In this document: positions 1-7,718 of the stretch, in pieces
Layout of the letters: the number at the start of each line of letters is the position of its first letter
How positions within the stretch are numbered: position 1 is the stretch's first letter
DNA from: JASFQI01 sp050115555
GTDB lineage: Bacteria; Desulfobacterota; DSM-4660; Desulfatiglandales; HGW-15
Assembly (NCBI GenBank): GCA_050115555.1
Contig: JASFQI010000096.1
Span: forward strand, 1-14,970
Length of the DNA stretch: 14,970 nucleotides
Reading direction: 5' to 3'
Made by a program: the position numbers and the translations under genes
Notes under the pieces: model-generated
Told to the model about the DNA's origin: nothing
Databases searched by the model: none
The model's input: the letters and a program-made list of their open reading frames with translations, nothing else

Positions 1-1746
1 GATGCCGAGCCTGGCCGCGACCTCGGAGCGCTGCCAGTGGTGCCGGTCCAAGTGCTGCCGCAGGAGCCTTCGCTCAAAGGAGGCCAGGGCATTCCGAAGG
101 CTGAGGTCCTCGAGCCCTTTTTGCAGAGACTCCGGTGTGGGGCCTTCTTGACGTGTGGAATCGAGGGAAGCGTGTGCAAGGTCCAGGCGGTTCAGGGTGA
201 CATAGCGCTGAATGGCATTTTGGAGTTCGCGGACGTTTCCGGGCCAGTCATACCCCTCAAACGCTTCCATCACCCGGGACGGGAGGGACCGCATGGTTTT
301 TTCCTGGTCTATGCGGCTCAGGAAGTGTTCCACCAGGAGGGGGAGGTCCTCCAAGCGGTCGCGCAAAGGGGGCAAGGGAATCGGCAGGACGTGGATACGA
401 TAGTAGAAGTCTTCCCGCATCCGCCCCTCCCGAACGAGTTTTTTGAGGTCACGGTTCGTGGCTGCGAACACGACGAGTTCGGGATACTTGGCCTCATGGC
501 TCCCCAGCGAGGTGTAGCCCCCGCCTTCGAGCGCACGAAGCAGTTTGACCTGGAGGGACGGAGGAAGGTCTCCAACTTCGTCCAGAAACAGGGTTCCCCC
601 ATCGGCCAGATCCAGGAAACCCATCTTGTCGGCCTGGGCGCCGGTAAACGCACCCTTGCGATGTCCAAAGAACTCGCTTTCGAGCAGGGGTTCGGGTATG
701 GCTCCGCAGTTCACTGCGACAAAGGGTTTTTCCCGTCGCGAGCTCGCATCGTGTATGGCCCGGGCCGCAAGCTCCTTGCCGGTGCCCGATTCACCGCTCA
801 GCAGGACGTTGGCCCCGCTTGAGGCCGCCTTCAGGATCAGCTCGTAGACCTCCTGCATGGGCGCGCTTTTTCCCACCATTCCCCCCAGGCGATATCGCTC
901 GCGAATGGAGGACCGAAGGCGGACGTTTTCCCGGCGCAGGGACTCGGCCTCATCCAGGATCTCATCCTCCCTGCGGCGGCTCTCGGTCGCGTCTCGGAGC
1001 GTGGCGATCACAGCGGGTCGGCCCTGCCAGTCGACAACCCGGTTGTTGGCTTCGACCCAGAACTCCCTCCCGTCCATGGCGATACAGCGGACCTGAACGA
1101 CGCGGTCGGCGTTCTTCAGGCCTTCAAAGTCCCTCATCATTTTTTTCACCGTTCCTCGGTCCGCTTGAGCGACCAGGTCCAGAACCGGAAGATCGAGAAG
1201 GTCATCGGAGGTAACGTGGTCGAAGAGCTCGGCTGCGGCCTCGTTGGCAAACACGAGACGGTCGTCTTGAACCACGACGATCCCGTCGGCCGCCTTCTCC
1301 GTGAGGAAACGATACCGCTCCTCACTCGACCGCAGCTGCTTCTCGGCCAGAACGCGCTCTGTGGTGTCCTGGAGGGTTTCTACGGCACCTACACGTCGGC
1401 CTTGATCGTCAAAGACGGGCGCGGCCAGGAAGAAGACGTAACGGCTCTTTCCCCCCAGATCGTCGAAAAAATCAGTGGCCTTCCAGGCCTCCGGGATGAC
1501 GTTCGACGGACCGGCATCCCGCCCCCGGTATATCTCAAAGAAACTCGCGATATCATTTTCCAGCACCAGGTCGGCCAGCACGGGGCGCTTGGACGAGTAG
1601 AACGGGGTCCACTGGCGATCCGTACCTATGACGTCCCGGGCCGCTATACCGGTCAAGAGCTCGCATGCCCGATTCCAGTGTGTAATCCGGTGATCCTGGC
1701 CCAGGGCGAACTGGGCGATGGGCGTGTATTCGAGGATCGAGACCAT
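1..1746 (-). CDS. PAS-PAS sigma-54-dependent transcriptional activator (3'-truncated by window edge)
   Basis: Bacterial enhancer-binding protein that would remodel RNA polymerase-sigma54 by ATP hydrolysis. 582 codons are visible and the frame is open to base 1, so the C-terminus is missing. Two PAS sensor domains (about residues 5-115 and 130-245; the first contains ITHWNRACELLTG) precede an AAA+ domain (about 295-515). That domain has Walker A GESGTGKE (318-325), the sigma54-contacting GAFTGA loop (365-370) and Walker B TLFLDE (385-390, D389/E390). The last visible residues, LRQHLDRHHWQRSEVAARLGI region, are the start of a Fis-type helix-turn-helix. There is no receiver domain, so the input is probably a small ligand or redox signal sensed by PAS. 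The start ATG (1744-1746) is fixed by an in-frame TAG 24 nt upstream and no other start lies between; its Shine-Dalgarno is weak (AAGGA, far upstream). Targets are unknown; no sigma54 promoter was found nearby. The family assignment is very safe. Confidence 0.95.
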   Translation of the reverse strand, partial: MVSILEYTPIAQFALGQDHRITHWNRACELLTGIAARDVIGTDRQWTPFYSSKRPVLADLVLENDIASFFEIYRGRDAGPSNVIPEAWKATDFFDDLGGKSRYVFFLAAPVFDDQGRRVGAVETLQDTTERVLAEKQLRSSEERYRFLTEKAADGIVVVQDDRLVFANEAAAELFDHVTSDDLLDLPVLDLVAQADRGTVKKMMRDFEGLKNADRVVQVRCIAMDGREFWVEANNRVVDWQGRPAVIATLRDATESRRREDEILDEAESLRRENVRLRSSIRERYRLGGMVGKSAPMQEVYELILKAASSGANVLLSGESGTGKELAARAIHDASSRREKPFVAVNCGAIPEPLLESEFFGHRKGAFTGAQADKMGFLDLADGGTLFLDEVGDLPPSLQVKLLRALEGGGYTSLGSHEAKYPELVVFAATNRDLKKLVREGRMREDFYYRIHVLPIPLPPLRDRLEDLPLLVEHFLSRIDQEKTMRSLPSRVMEAFEGYDWPGNVRELQNAIQRYVTLNRLDLAHASLDSTRQEGPTPESLQKGLEDLSLRNALASFERRLLRQHLDRHHWQRSEVAARLGI

Positions 1747-2288
1747 GGGGTGTTTGCCGTTCCTTTTCTACGGGACTGTATTCCGACAGAAACCTTTGCG
1801 CTGCTTGAGGTTCCCTTTGAACTCCAGGCTTGGAGGTCGCTTCATCCGTTAAAATGCAAAAGAGATCAAGAATCATGCCAGCCGAGACAGAACGCTTTCC
1901 GCCGGTATCGGCACTCCCCGTTTTCAGGCGGATTCGGCGCTTTTCCACAAACTCTTTTTCTGCACATGGCAGGCGCAGGCCTTTCGAAAGGGGCTGGTCG
2001 AAATGCATATTCGCAGCCGCGTCATTCAGTTCTGATGGAATAAATGGGGATTACAAATACAACATCCTGAAATCGTTCTAAATTTTTCTGTCTTGGCGAC
2101 GTGAAGAGGGTCGCGGCATCTCGTCGTTCATCCCCTTTCGATTGTAGTTGGGCTGCGCCGGGACATTCGTGGCGGGTTATCTCGTTTTCAACGTCATGAT
2201 GGATATTTCACCTGCCGACGGCAAGGGTCGTTTCAGAAAAGACCTCGTTCGCTCGTTCCTGCCCAGCAATGGCGTCATTTCCCTGACG
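1747..2288. other. 542-bp intergenic region without a convincing gene
   Basis: Lies between the stop of the permease gene and the start of the sigma54 activator gene, both on the minus strand, so it should hold the permease terminator and the activator promoter. I found no hairpin followed by a T-run, no clear -35/-10 pair and no -24/-12 element. Short open frames here (for example plus 1830-2081 from a TTG, and the upstream part of minus 1553-2008) lack a ribosome binding site and recognisable protein character. The part around 2040-2100 is AT-richer than its surroundings. Confidence 0.5.
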
Positions 2289-3503
2289 TTATTGCGGCTC
2301 TTTGCCTTCGGAGTGTGGGGCGCTGGAGAGGCCATTTTTATGGTCGTTCCAGGGGGCGGGGTGCATGGGAAGCGGCTCCCCGTGTGCATTGCCGTAGGTG
2401 CAGGACGGGGCGGAAGGGGCACGGCCGGTAATCCGCCGAAAAAGGCGGCGAAAGGAGGCGGCAGCAGGTCCTGCGGAAAGCACCAGGAGAACGGCGGCTC
2501 CGGAGATGCGGGCCCACTCCGGGATCAATTCCGCGGCCCGTCCGACCGAGGCCTGCGCCGAGATGCCTGTGATCGCGTATCCCGCGTCCAGGGCCAATCC
2601 CAGCAGGACCGAGAGGAGCGCAATGGAGGCGAGGTACACGGCGGTGGCCCGCTTACCGAGTACACGGAGGAGCATGGTGAGGGAGGCAGCGTTGGTGGCC
2701 GGCCCCGCAAGAAGGAAGACCAGGGCTGCGCCGGGGCTCACGCCTTTGAGTATCAGGGACGCGGCGATGGGCGTGGATGCGGTGGCGCAGATGTAAAGAG
2801 GAATGCCGATGACCAGCATGATGATCATGGAACCGAGACCTCCGCCGAGATGGCGGGTCAGGAGTTCGGTCGGCAGTGCGACCTGGATGATTCCGGCGAG
2901 GAGCATGCCCACCAGGAACCACGAGGCCAGATCGGGCCAGAGATCTTGAAACGCAAACCTCATTCCGGCGCGCAGCTTTTCCTGAAGAGAGTGGTGTTTT
3001 CGATGCACTTCCGGATCGCAATGGATCCCGTCGCAGCATCCGTCCACCGGGCAGGAGAGATCCGGGACCTGCGGCGGGGCGTTGGTGTCGCCGGGGGCCA
3101 GGGTGTTCTCGGCGATACCTGCGGCCGCGGCCGTAAGAAAGGCCGCGGAGGGCCGGGCTACGGTCATGATGGGATCGAGCAGGGCGTACGTGATGGCGAT
3201 GGAGTCGGCTCCGGATTCCGGTGTGGCGATCAGGAAAGCGGCCGTGGCCCCATTGTTGGCACCCTGGCGCTTGAGGGAGGCGGCCGCCGGCACAACACCG
3301 CATGAGCAAAGGGGAATGGGGATTCCGAGCAAGGCGGCCTTGAAAACGGAAAGGAACCGCCCGGTACCCAGATGACCCGCCACAGCCGCAGGATTCAGGA
3401 ACACGCGAAGCAGTCCGGCCACGAGGATGCCGAAGAGGATATACACGGCCGAGGACGCGAGTGTGTCCCACGAAGCCAGAAGAATGTCCAGGAGGAGTTG
3501 CAT
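2289..3503 (-). CDS. SO_0444/ArsP-like (DUF318) permease, putative heavy-metal efflux
   Basis: 404-aa inner-membrane permease of the COG0701/DUF318 type. Two homologous halves each carry the family signature: GIPIPLCSCGVVP (60-72) with ATPESGADSI (93-102) in the first, and GIPLYICATASTP (233-245) with LAGPATNAAS (265-274) in the second. About eight to ten hydrophobic segments are visible. The central loop (about 150-171) is rich in Cys and His (CPVDGCC at 151-157, HC at 161-162, HRKHH at 167-171), a plausible cytosolic metal-binding site. This layout matches SO_0444-type proteins, linked in the literature to Cu/Zn efflux; arsenical or other substrates cannot be excluded. The start MQLLLDILLASWD fits the family N-terminus, although the Shine-Dalgarno is weak (AAAAAGG, 10 nt upstream). 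The last ~45 residues after RRLFRRITGR are hydrophilic, proline-rich and unlike a permease end. No metal-responsive regulator gene is adjacent. Confidence 0.85.
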   Translation of the reverse strand: MQLLLDILLASWDTLASSAVYILFGILVAGLLRVFLNPAAVAGHLGTGRFLSVFKAALLGIPIPLCSCGVVPAAASLKRQGANNGATAAFLIATPESGADSIAITYALLDPIMTVARPSAAFLTAAAAGIAENTLAPGDTNAPPQVPDLSCPVDGCCDGIHCDPEVHRKHHSLQEKLRAGMRFAFQDLWPDLASWFLVGMLLAGIIQVALPTELLTRHLGGGLGSMIIMLVIGIPLYICATASTPIAASLILKGVSPGAALVFLLAGPATNAASLTMLLRVLGKRATAVYLASIALLSVLLGLALDAGYAITGISAQASVGRAAELIPEWARISGAAVLLVLSAGPAAASFRRLFRRITGRAPSAPSCTYGNAHGEPLPMHPAPWNDHKNGLSSAPHSEGKEPQ

Positions 3504-3540
3504 CGGAAACAGGCCTTTTTCATCGAATGAAGATGGAGTC

Positions 3541-3791
3541 TCCCCGCAGTCCCACCGAAGGCGGCGAGGAATGCGCGAGCAAAGTCTGTTAAGGGCTTCC
3601 TTTTGGGGTTTCCTGAAAGAACTTCATAAACAGAGGATATCATGCAGAAAGGGAAACCAAAAGAGCGGATCTTGAAAATGCTTCGCTTGCGCATCCCTCA
3701 TCCCGCTGAAGCGGGAACGCGGGGAGATTCAATATCGCTCGCTGTCCCCGCACATGGGTGCGGTGAATGCGCGAGCGAAACGTCTTGAATC
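3541..3791. repeat. Cluster of nested palindromes and degenerate direct repeats
   Basis: The permease/ATPase intergenic region holds several related repeats. A nested inverted structure has three concentric arms: GATTCAA 3726-3732 with TTGAATC 3785-3791, TCGCTCGC 3735-3742 with GCGAGCGA 3771-3778, and CCGCAC 3748-3753 with GTGCGG 3758-3763 around a 4-nt loop. A small hairpin TCCCGC/GCGGGA lies at 3701-3706/3711-3716. The unit that starts TCCCCGCA and ends GAATGCGCGAGC..AAA..GTCT occurs twice in direct orientation (3541-3587 and 3745-3785). A third, inverted partial copy lies at 3682-3694 and matches 3767-3779 at 12 of 13 positions. This could be a REP/MITE-like element, a structured RNA or a bidirectional terminator; no T-run follows, which argues against the terminator. 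Confidence 0.6.
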
Positions 3792-3830
3792 GCCTGCGCG
3801 CGCGTGCTTGATTGTGCATCGTTGGTTACA

Positions 3831-3859
3831 TTGACAGGTGACCTCATTTGCCCTAAAGT
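3831..3859 (+). promoter_or_regulatory. Sigma-70-type promoter for the AAA ATPase gene
   Basis: A perfect -35 TTGACA (3831-3836), a 17-nt spacer and -10 TAAAGT (3854-3859, 4 of 6 consensus positions). Predicted transcription start is near 3866, about 56 nt before the ATPase start codon. The spacing and the perfect -35 make this one of the two best promoters in the window. Confidence 0.65.
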
Positions 3860-3869
3860 GAGGCGCCTC
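3860..3869. promoter_or_regulatory. Perfect 10-bp palindrome at the predicted transcription start
   Basis: GAGGCGCCTC is its own reverse complement and sits directly downstream of the -10 element, over the predicted +1. CCTCA at 3842-3846 also pairs with TGAGG at 3859-3863 across the -10. This position is typical of a repressor operator, but a 10-bp palindrome may arise by chance and no cognate regulator is visible. Confidence 0.3.
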
Positions 3870-3921
3870 TGAGAGAAATGCACTTACCCCATCGCTTTGA
3901 GCCCCGTCAGGGAGACGCACA

Positions 3922-4653
3922 ATGCACATTCGGAAAATTCACTTCCTGGTCGATGACTATCCGACGGATTCTTACTACCCGTTCAACCTTTCCAGATTTC
4001 GGGAGACCCCTGCACTGGAGTTTCGAGCGCCGGTTACCCTTTTCGTGGGAGAGAATGGAAGCGGAAAGTCCACGCTTCTACGGGCTATCACGCGTCGCTG
4101 CGGTATTCACATATGGAAGACCATCGAGACCACCCGATACGAGATCAATCCGTATGAGGAGCTTCTCGGCCATTTCATCGAGGTGGAATGGGTCAACGGG
4201 TATGTACCTGGGGCCTTTTTTTCCTCCGAGATGTTCCACGATTTCGCCAGGAACCTCGATGAGTGGGCTGCCGCTGATCCGGGCACCCTCAAGTACTTCG
4301 GCGGAAAATCCCTGATGACCCAGTCCCACGGACAGTCCCTGATGAGCTACTTCCAGGCCCGATACCGCATTGAGGGGCTTTACCTTCTAGACGAACCCGA
4401 GACCGCCCTTTCACCTCGAAGCCAGCTCGCCATGCTCGATTTGCTCGAAAGGGAGGGGAAGGCCGGTCATGCCCAGTTCATCATTGCCACGCATTCCCCC
4501 ATCCTTCTGGCCTGTCCCGGCGCAACGATCTACACCTTCGACCGGGTCCCCATCCAGGAGGTGGCGTATCGCGATACGGATCACTACAGGCTTTACCGGG
4601 ATTTCATGAAGAAGATGGAGCGGAAGCTCGAGCCCGACGAAAAACGCGGTTGA
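3922..4653 (+). CDS. Stand-alone ABC-type AAA ATPase (COG3910-like)
   Basis: 243-aa predicted cytoplasmic ATPase with an ABC-type nucleotide-binding fold: Walker A VGENGSGKST (about 42-51), a signature-like SHGQSLMSYF (about 134-143), Walker B LYLLDEPETALS (about 153-164) and the H-loop ATHSP (about 189-193). No coiled-coil arm, nuclease (TOPRIM) or membrane domain is present, so it is a single compact ATPase of the COG3910 'predicted ATPase' group, whose biological role is not known to me. The start ATG has AGGGAG (3909-3914) 7 nt upstream and a good promoter before it. Its TGA stop (4651-4653) overlaps a possible but unlikely TTG start of the histidine kinase frame; the preferred kinase start is 123 nt downstream, so co-transcription is likely. 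Family call is firm, function open. Confidence 0.85.
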   Translation: MHIRKIHFLVDDYPTDSYYPFNLSRFRETPALEFRAPVTLFVGENGSGKSTLLRAITRRCGIHIWKTIETTRYEINPYEELLGHFIEVEWVNGYVPGAFFSSEMFHDFARNLDEWAAADPGTLKYFGGKSLMTQSHGQSLMSYFQARYRIEGLYLLDEPETALSPRSQLAMLDLLEREGKAGHAQFIIATHSPILLACPGATIYTFDRVPIQEVAYRDTDHYRLYRDFMKKMERKLEPDEKRG

Positions 4654-4764
4654 TCGTTGTCTGGTTCAGGGGAGAGATTCCCCTTGCCGGATCTGCGGTG
4701 TGGATGCTTTGCACCGTAAAGACCCGGCTCGCGCCGCGGAGATCGCACAGGGAACCTCCCGATT

Positions 4765-4768
4765 GGAG
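4765..4768 (+). promoter_or_regulatory. Ribosome binding site supporting a TTG start for the hybrid kinase
   Basis: GGAG followed by a 7-nt spacer and an in-frame TTG (4776-4778). The open frame reaches back to 4650, but the starts there (TTG 4650, GTG 4698, ATG 4704) lack well-placed Shine-Dalgarno sequences, and the residues they would add (many Arg/Pro) do not look like protein of this family. Confidence 0.5.
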
Positions 4769-4775
4769 AAGCGCC

Positions 4776-6974
4776 TTGGAGCAAACCGACCGAGCGCCGC
4801 GAATTCATGCGCAGATTGTTGACGGCCTTTTTCGGCATGCTTTTCTGGGCATGTTGGCCACGGTGGTCAATACGATCATTCTGGCGATCGTCCTGTGGGG
4901 AGAAGTTCCCGGGAACCGGGTTCTGATTTGGCTGTCCGCCGCGCTTCTTCTGGTAGGAGCCCGGGCGGGTCTCGTCGCGGCTTATCGAAAAAACCCGCCT
5001 TCGTCGGTGCAAGCGCGTGACTGGGGACGGGCTTTGGTGACAGGCCTTTTCCTTGCGGGCCTCCTGTGGGGAAGTGCAGCGGTTTTTCTCTTCCCTATGA
5101 ACTCTCCCGGACATCAGGCCCTGTTAACCATCGCGCTCTGCGGCATGGTCACGGGTGCGGTGGGAGGCTTTTCATTCCTCTTTGCGGCGGTCGCCGCGTT
5201 CTGCCTTCCCGCGCTGATACCCCTGCTCATTCGATTCCTCCTGATTCCCGACGATGTTCATCGCGCCCTGGCGGCCATGACGTTCCTTTTTCTCTGTCTG
5301 TCCCTGGCTGCGGCCCGCAGGATGAGCCGGGCCAACCGGGAGAGGGTGGAGCTCAAGGAACTCTTTGCGGATCGTCTGGAGGAGCAAACCCTGGAGGTCC
5401 ATCGGAGTAACGAACGGCTGAGGGAAGAGATCGAAGAAAGGAAGCGGGCCGAAGCCTCCTTGAGAGCGTCCGAGGAGAAGTATCGGAACCTCTTCGACAA
5501 CATCCCGGATCTCCTGTACGTGCACGACCTGGAGGGTCGGTTCCTGGAGACGAACCGGGCCTGGGAGTCCTACGGGTACGACCGGCAGGAGTTGAAGAAG
5601 ATGCATTTGAAGGAGCTGCTTTCCGAGCGGTTCCGGGACGAGTTCGATGCGTATCTGAAGCGTTTGTTGGAGAAAGGGTGGGACGAAGGCATAGCGAGTT
5701 TTCAAAGAAAGGACAGGCAGGAGCTCGTGGTAGAGTATCGCAACGAGCTGGTCCGGGACGCGCAGGGAAGACCCGAGGTCGTGCGCGGCGCAAGCCGCGA
5801 TGTGACCGAACGCATTGAGGCGCGGAAGGAAAAAGCAAAACTCGAGACACAGCTCATGCGGGCCCAGCGACTGGAGGCCATCGGTACCCTGGCGGGCGGT
5901 ATCGCACACAACTTCAACAACCTGCTCATGGGTATTGAGGGGAACGCCACGCTGGGGCAAATGGAGCTCGATGCGTCCCACCCACTCTGTGGAAGACTGG
6001 AGAACATCGAAGACCTCGTGGAACGTGGCTCCCTTCTTACCAACCAGCTACTGGCCTATGCCCGTGAGGGGGCGTACAAGATCAGAAGGATCGAGTTGAA
6101 CCGGCTTGTCGAGGAAATCGCCTCTACCATCGAGCAGACCCGAAAGGACCTTCGCATCCGTGTCGATTTGACCGAGGATCTTGGCGACATTGATGCGGAC
6201 TTCGGACAAATTCAACAAGCCGTGATGAATCTCTGCGTCAACGCAGCCGATGCCATGCCCAATGGAGGGGAGCTGGTTCTCCAGACACGAAATGTCCGGA
6301 GCAGCGAGATTCAGAAGATTGCACCCGATGCGCAGCCCCGCGACTATGTTCGGCTGAGCGTTCGGGACACAGGTGTAGGAATGGATTCCACGACGATGGA
6401 GAAGATTTTTGATCCCTTTTTCACGACCAAGAAGTTGGGTGAGGGAACCGGGCTGGGCCTGGCCTCTGTAGAGGGTGTAGTGGAAAGTCACGATGGGTTC
6501 ATTCACGTTGAATCGGAGATTGGTCGTGGGACACGTTTTGATATCTACCTGCCCGCATCGTACGTCTACGTCAAGGAGGACGGCATGCTCAAGGAGGAGC
6601 AGACGGTGAAGAGACCTGGAACGATTTTGTTGGTGGACGATGAGGAGGTGATTCTTGAGGTCGGCGCGGAAATGATCCAGTCCCTGGGATACGAGGTCCT
6701 CAAGGCCAGGAGTGGTCAGGAAGCCCTGGACGTCTACACCGAACAGGGAGATCGGGTGGATTTGGTCGTTCTCGACCTGATCATGCCTGACATGGGCGGG
6801 GGGGAGACCTTTGATCGACTCAAGGAAATCGACCCCGACATCCGCGTGCTTCTGTCGAGCGGGTACGGAATCAACGGGGAGGCGACGGAGATCTTGGAAC
6901 GGGGGGCTAACAGCTTCATTCAGAAACCGTTTCGGTTGTCGGACCTCGCTGATAGATTCGTGGAGATATTATAG
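4776..6974 (+). CDS. Membrane hybrid sensor histidine kinase with PAS and C-terminal receiver
   Basis: 732-aa two-component sensor from the TTG at 4776; starts at 4650, 4698 or 4704 would add up to 42 residues. About six transmembrane helices lie between residues 22 and 180 (MASE-like membrane sensor without a large periplasmic loop). They are followed by a coiled coil (about 185-235), a PAS domain (about 235-350, from YRNLFDNIPDLLYVHD), and a HisKA H-box GGIAHNFNNLL with phospho-accepting H378. The ATPase domain has its N-box near N489, the G1 box DTGVGM (D531) and the G2 box GEGTGLGLA. A receiver (about 615-732) carries VDDEE, phospho-acceptor D667 in VVLDLIMPDM, and the lysine of FIQKPF. 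The receiver lacks an output domain, so phosphate is probably passed to a separate partner or the receiver modulates the kinase. No response-regulator gene follows. It sits 122 nt after the ATPase gene and converges on the methyltransferase gene. Confidence 0.93.
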   Translation: MEQTDRAPRIHAQIVDGLFRHAFLGMLATVVNTIILAIVLWGEVPGNRVLIWLSAALLLVGARAGLVAAYRKNPPSSVQARDWGRALVTGLFLAGLLWGSAAVFLFPMNSPGHQALLTIALCGMVTGAVGGFSFLFAAVAAFCLPALIPLLIRFLLIPDDVHRALAAMTFLFLCLSLAAARRMSRANRERVELKELFADRLEEQTLEVHRSNERLREEIEERKRAEASLRASEEKYRNLFDNIPDLLYVHDLEGRFLETNRAWESYGYDRQELKKMHLKELLSERFRDEFDAYLKRLLEKGWDEGIASFQRKDRQELVVEYRNELVRDAQGRPEVVRGASRDVTERIEARKEKAKLETQLMRAQRLEAIGTLAGGIAHNFNNLLMGIEGNATLGQMELDASHPLCGRLENIEDLVERGSLLTNQLLAYAREGAYKIRRIELNRLVEEIASTIEQTRKDLRIRVDLTEDLGDIDADFGQIQQAVMNLCVNAADAMPNGGELVLQTRNVRSSEIQKIAPDAQPRDYVRLSVRDTGVGMDSTTMEKIFDPFFTTKKLGEGTGLGLASVEGVVESHDGFIHVESEIGRGTRFDIYLPASYVYVKEDGMLKEEQTVKRPGTILLVDDEEVILEVGAEMIQSLGYEVLKARSGQEALDVYTEQGDRVDLVVLDLIMPDMGGGETFDRLKEIDPDIRVLLSSGYGINGEATEILERGANSFIQKPFRLSDLADRFVEIL

Positions 6975-7017
6975 GGCCCTCCTCGTGAAAACAACAGGGT
7001 GGCTTACGTGATTCAGG

Positions 7018-7656
7018 TCACATTTTCTCATACAGCGCCAGGACGCCGTTTAAGGCCCGATTCGGAGTTCGAAGGCTGAGCCCGGGAAACCGGGGTTGAA
7101 TGCGCTCCAGGCCGTACACGGCAAAGATTGCACCCTTTCCGGCCTTGCGTGCGATCTGGTCGGCGAACTCCTCCTGCATGGTGAGGTAGGTGTAGTAGAG
7201 GTCAAAGGCCTCGAAAGGGATGCCGGTTTCCTTTTGCACCCTCTGATGGAGTCCCTCGTCCGTGGAGTCTCCCACGAAGAGGTGCACGTTTCCCGGGGGA
7301 AGGGGTAAACGTTGCTGTGCCAACGTTCGTTCCAGTTCGTTCTGAAGCGGCATCGCATCGTCCAGTATCCAGTCGTCCAGTTCGATGCCCACCGACTGTT
7401 GTACGAGGTAGCTGAGGAACACGTTCACGCGTCCGTCCGCACAACCCATGTCCAGAAAACGCGTCTCGCCCGGAACGATCATGCCCTCATCGAGGAGGCG
7501 ATCCAGGCAGGGCAGCAGGTTGGCCAGCTCCGTAGACCGCCGGAAGCCCATGGCCCCCACATCCCCCACCTGGCGACGGTCGTAAAACCGGGCCACCGCC
7601 TCCAGCACGTTTCGCAGCTCCGGAGAAAGCCGGGCCGTATCCCTTGAATCCCTCAA
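7018..7656 (-). CDS. Putative class I SAM-dependent methyltransferase
   Basis: 212-aa protein with a Rossmann-type motif I, RFLDMGCADGRVN (66-78), and the acidic ribose-binding position in VGIELDD (E92). Motif IV may lie in FEAFDLYYTYL. No catalytic signature allows a substrate to be named. The chosen start is TTG (7654-7656), bounded by an in-frame TAA just upstream; an internal GTG at 7606-7608 has GGAG 9 nt before it and would give a protein 16 residues shorter. The first codons of the long form fall inside a degenerate repeat tract, which favours the shorter form slightly. It follows the Cys-rich gene by 48 nt on the same strand and is probably the last gene of the hsp20-lon transcription unit. 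The fold call is moderately sure; the reaction is unknown. Confidence 0.7.
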   Translation of the reverse strand: MRDSRDTARLSPELRNVLEAVARFYDRRQVGDVGAMGFRRSTELANLLPCLDRLLDEGMIVPGETRFLDMGCADGRVNVFLSYLVQQSVGIELDDWILDDAMPLQNELERTLAQQRLPLPPGNVHLFVGDSTDEGLHQRVQKETGIPFEAFDLYYTYLTMQEEFADQIARKAGKGAIFAVYGLERIQPRFPGLSLRTPNRALNGVLALYEKM

Positions 7657-7718
7657 CCCCTTTGTGTCCCCTTATCCCTTACTCCTTAATCCTTTAATCC
7701 TTCATTAATCCTTCAATC
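7642..7718. repeat. Degenerate 7-8-bp tandem repeat between and into two genes
   Basis: On the plus strand, units CTTATCC (7671), CTTACTC (7678), CTTAATC (7685), CTTTAATC (7692), CTTCATTAATC (7700) and CTTCAATC (7711) follow each other without gaps; CTTGAATCC at 7643 is an outlying copy. The tract covers the last codons and stop of the Cys-rich gene (LKD-stop) and the first codons of the long form of the methyltransferase gene. It resembles slipped-strand expansion of simple sequence rather than a functional site. Confidence 0.6.

Noticed and set aside
37..822. 261-codon plus-strand open frame at the left edge
   Set aside because: Antisense to the AAA+ domain of the sigma54 activator, whose Walker and GAFTGA motifs are intact on the minus strand.
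1747..2288. Sigma-54 (-24/-12) promoter near the activator gene
   Set aside because: TGGCAGG near 1967 lacks the TTGC-type -12 element at the required spacing.
2148..3305. 385-codon plus-strand open frame
   Set aside because: Antisense to the permease; extremely Gly/Arg-rich and lacking any domain character.
3395..3694. 99-codon minus-strand open frame overlapping the permease start
   Set aside because: Out of frame with the permease and covering the repeat-containing intergenic region; no homology-like features.
3541..3791. CRISPR array
   Set aside because: Repeats are few, degenerate and mixed in orientation, with no regular spacers and no cas genes nearby.
6975..7017. Rho-independent terminator between the convergent kinase and methyltransferase genes
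   Set aside because: AGGGCCCT and nearby CCCT/AGGG pairs give only short stems with no T-run on either strand.
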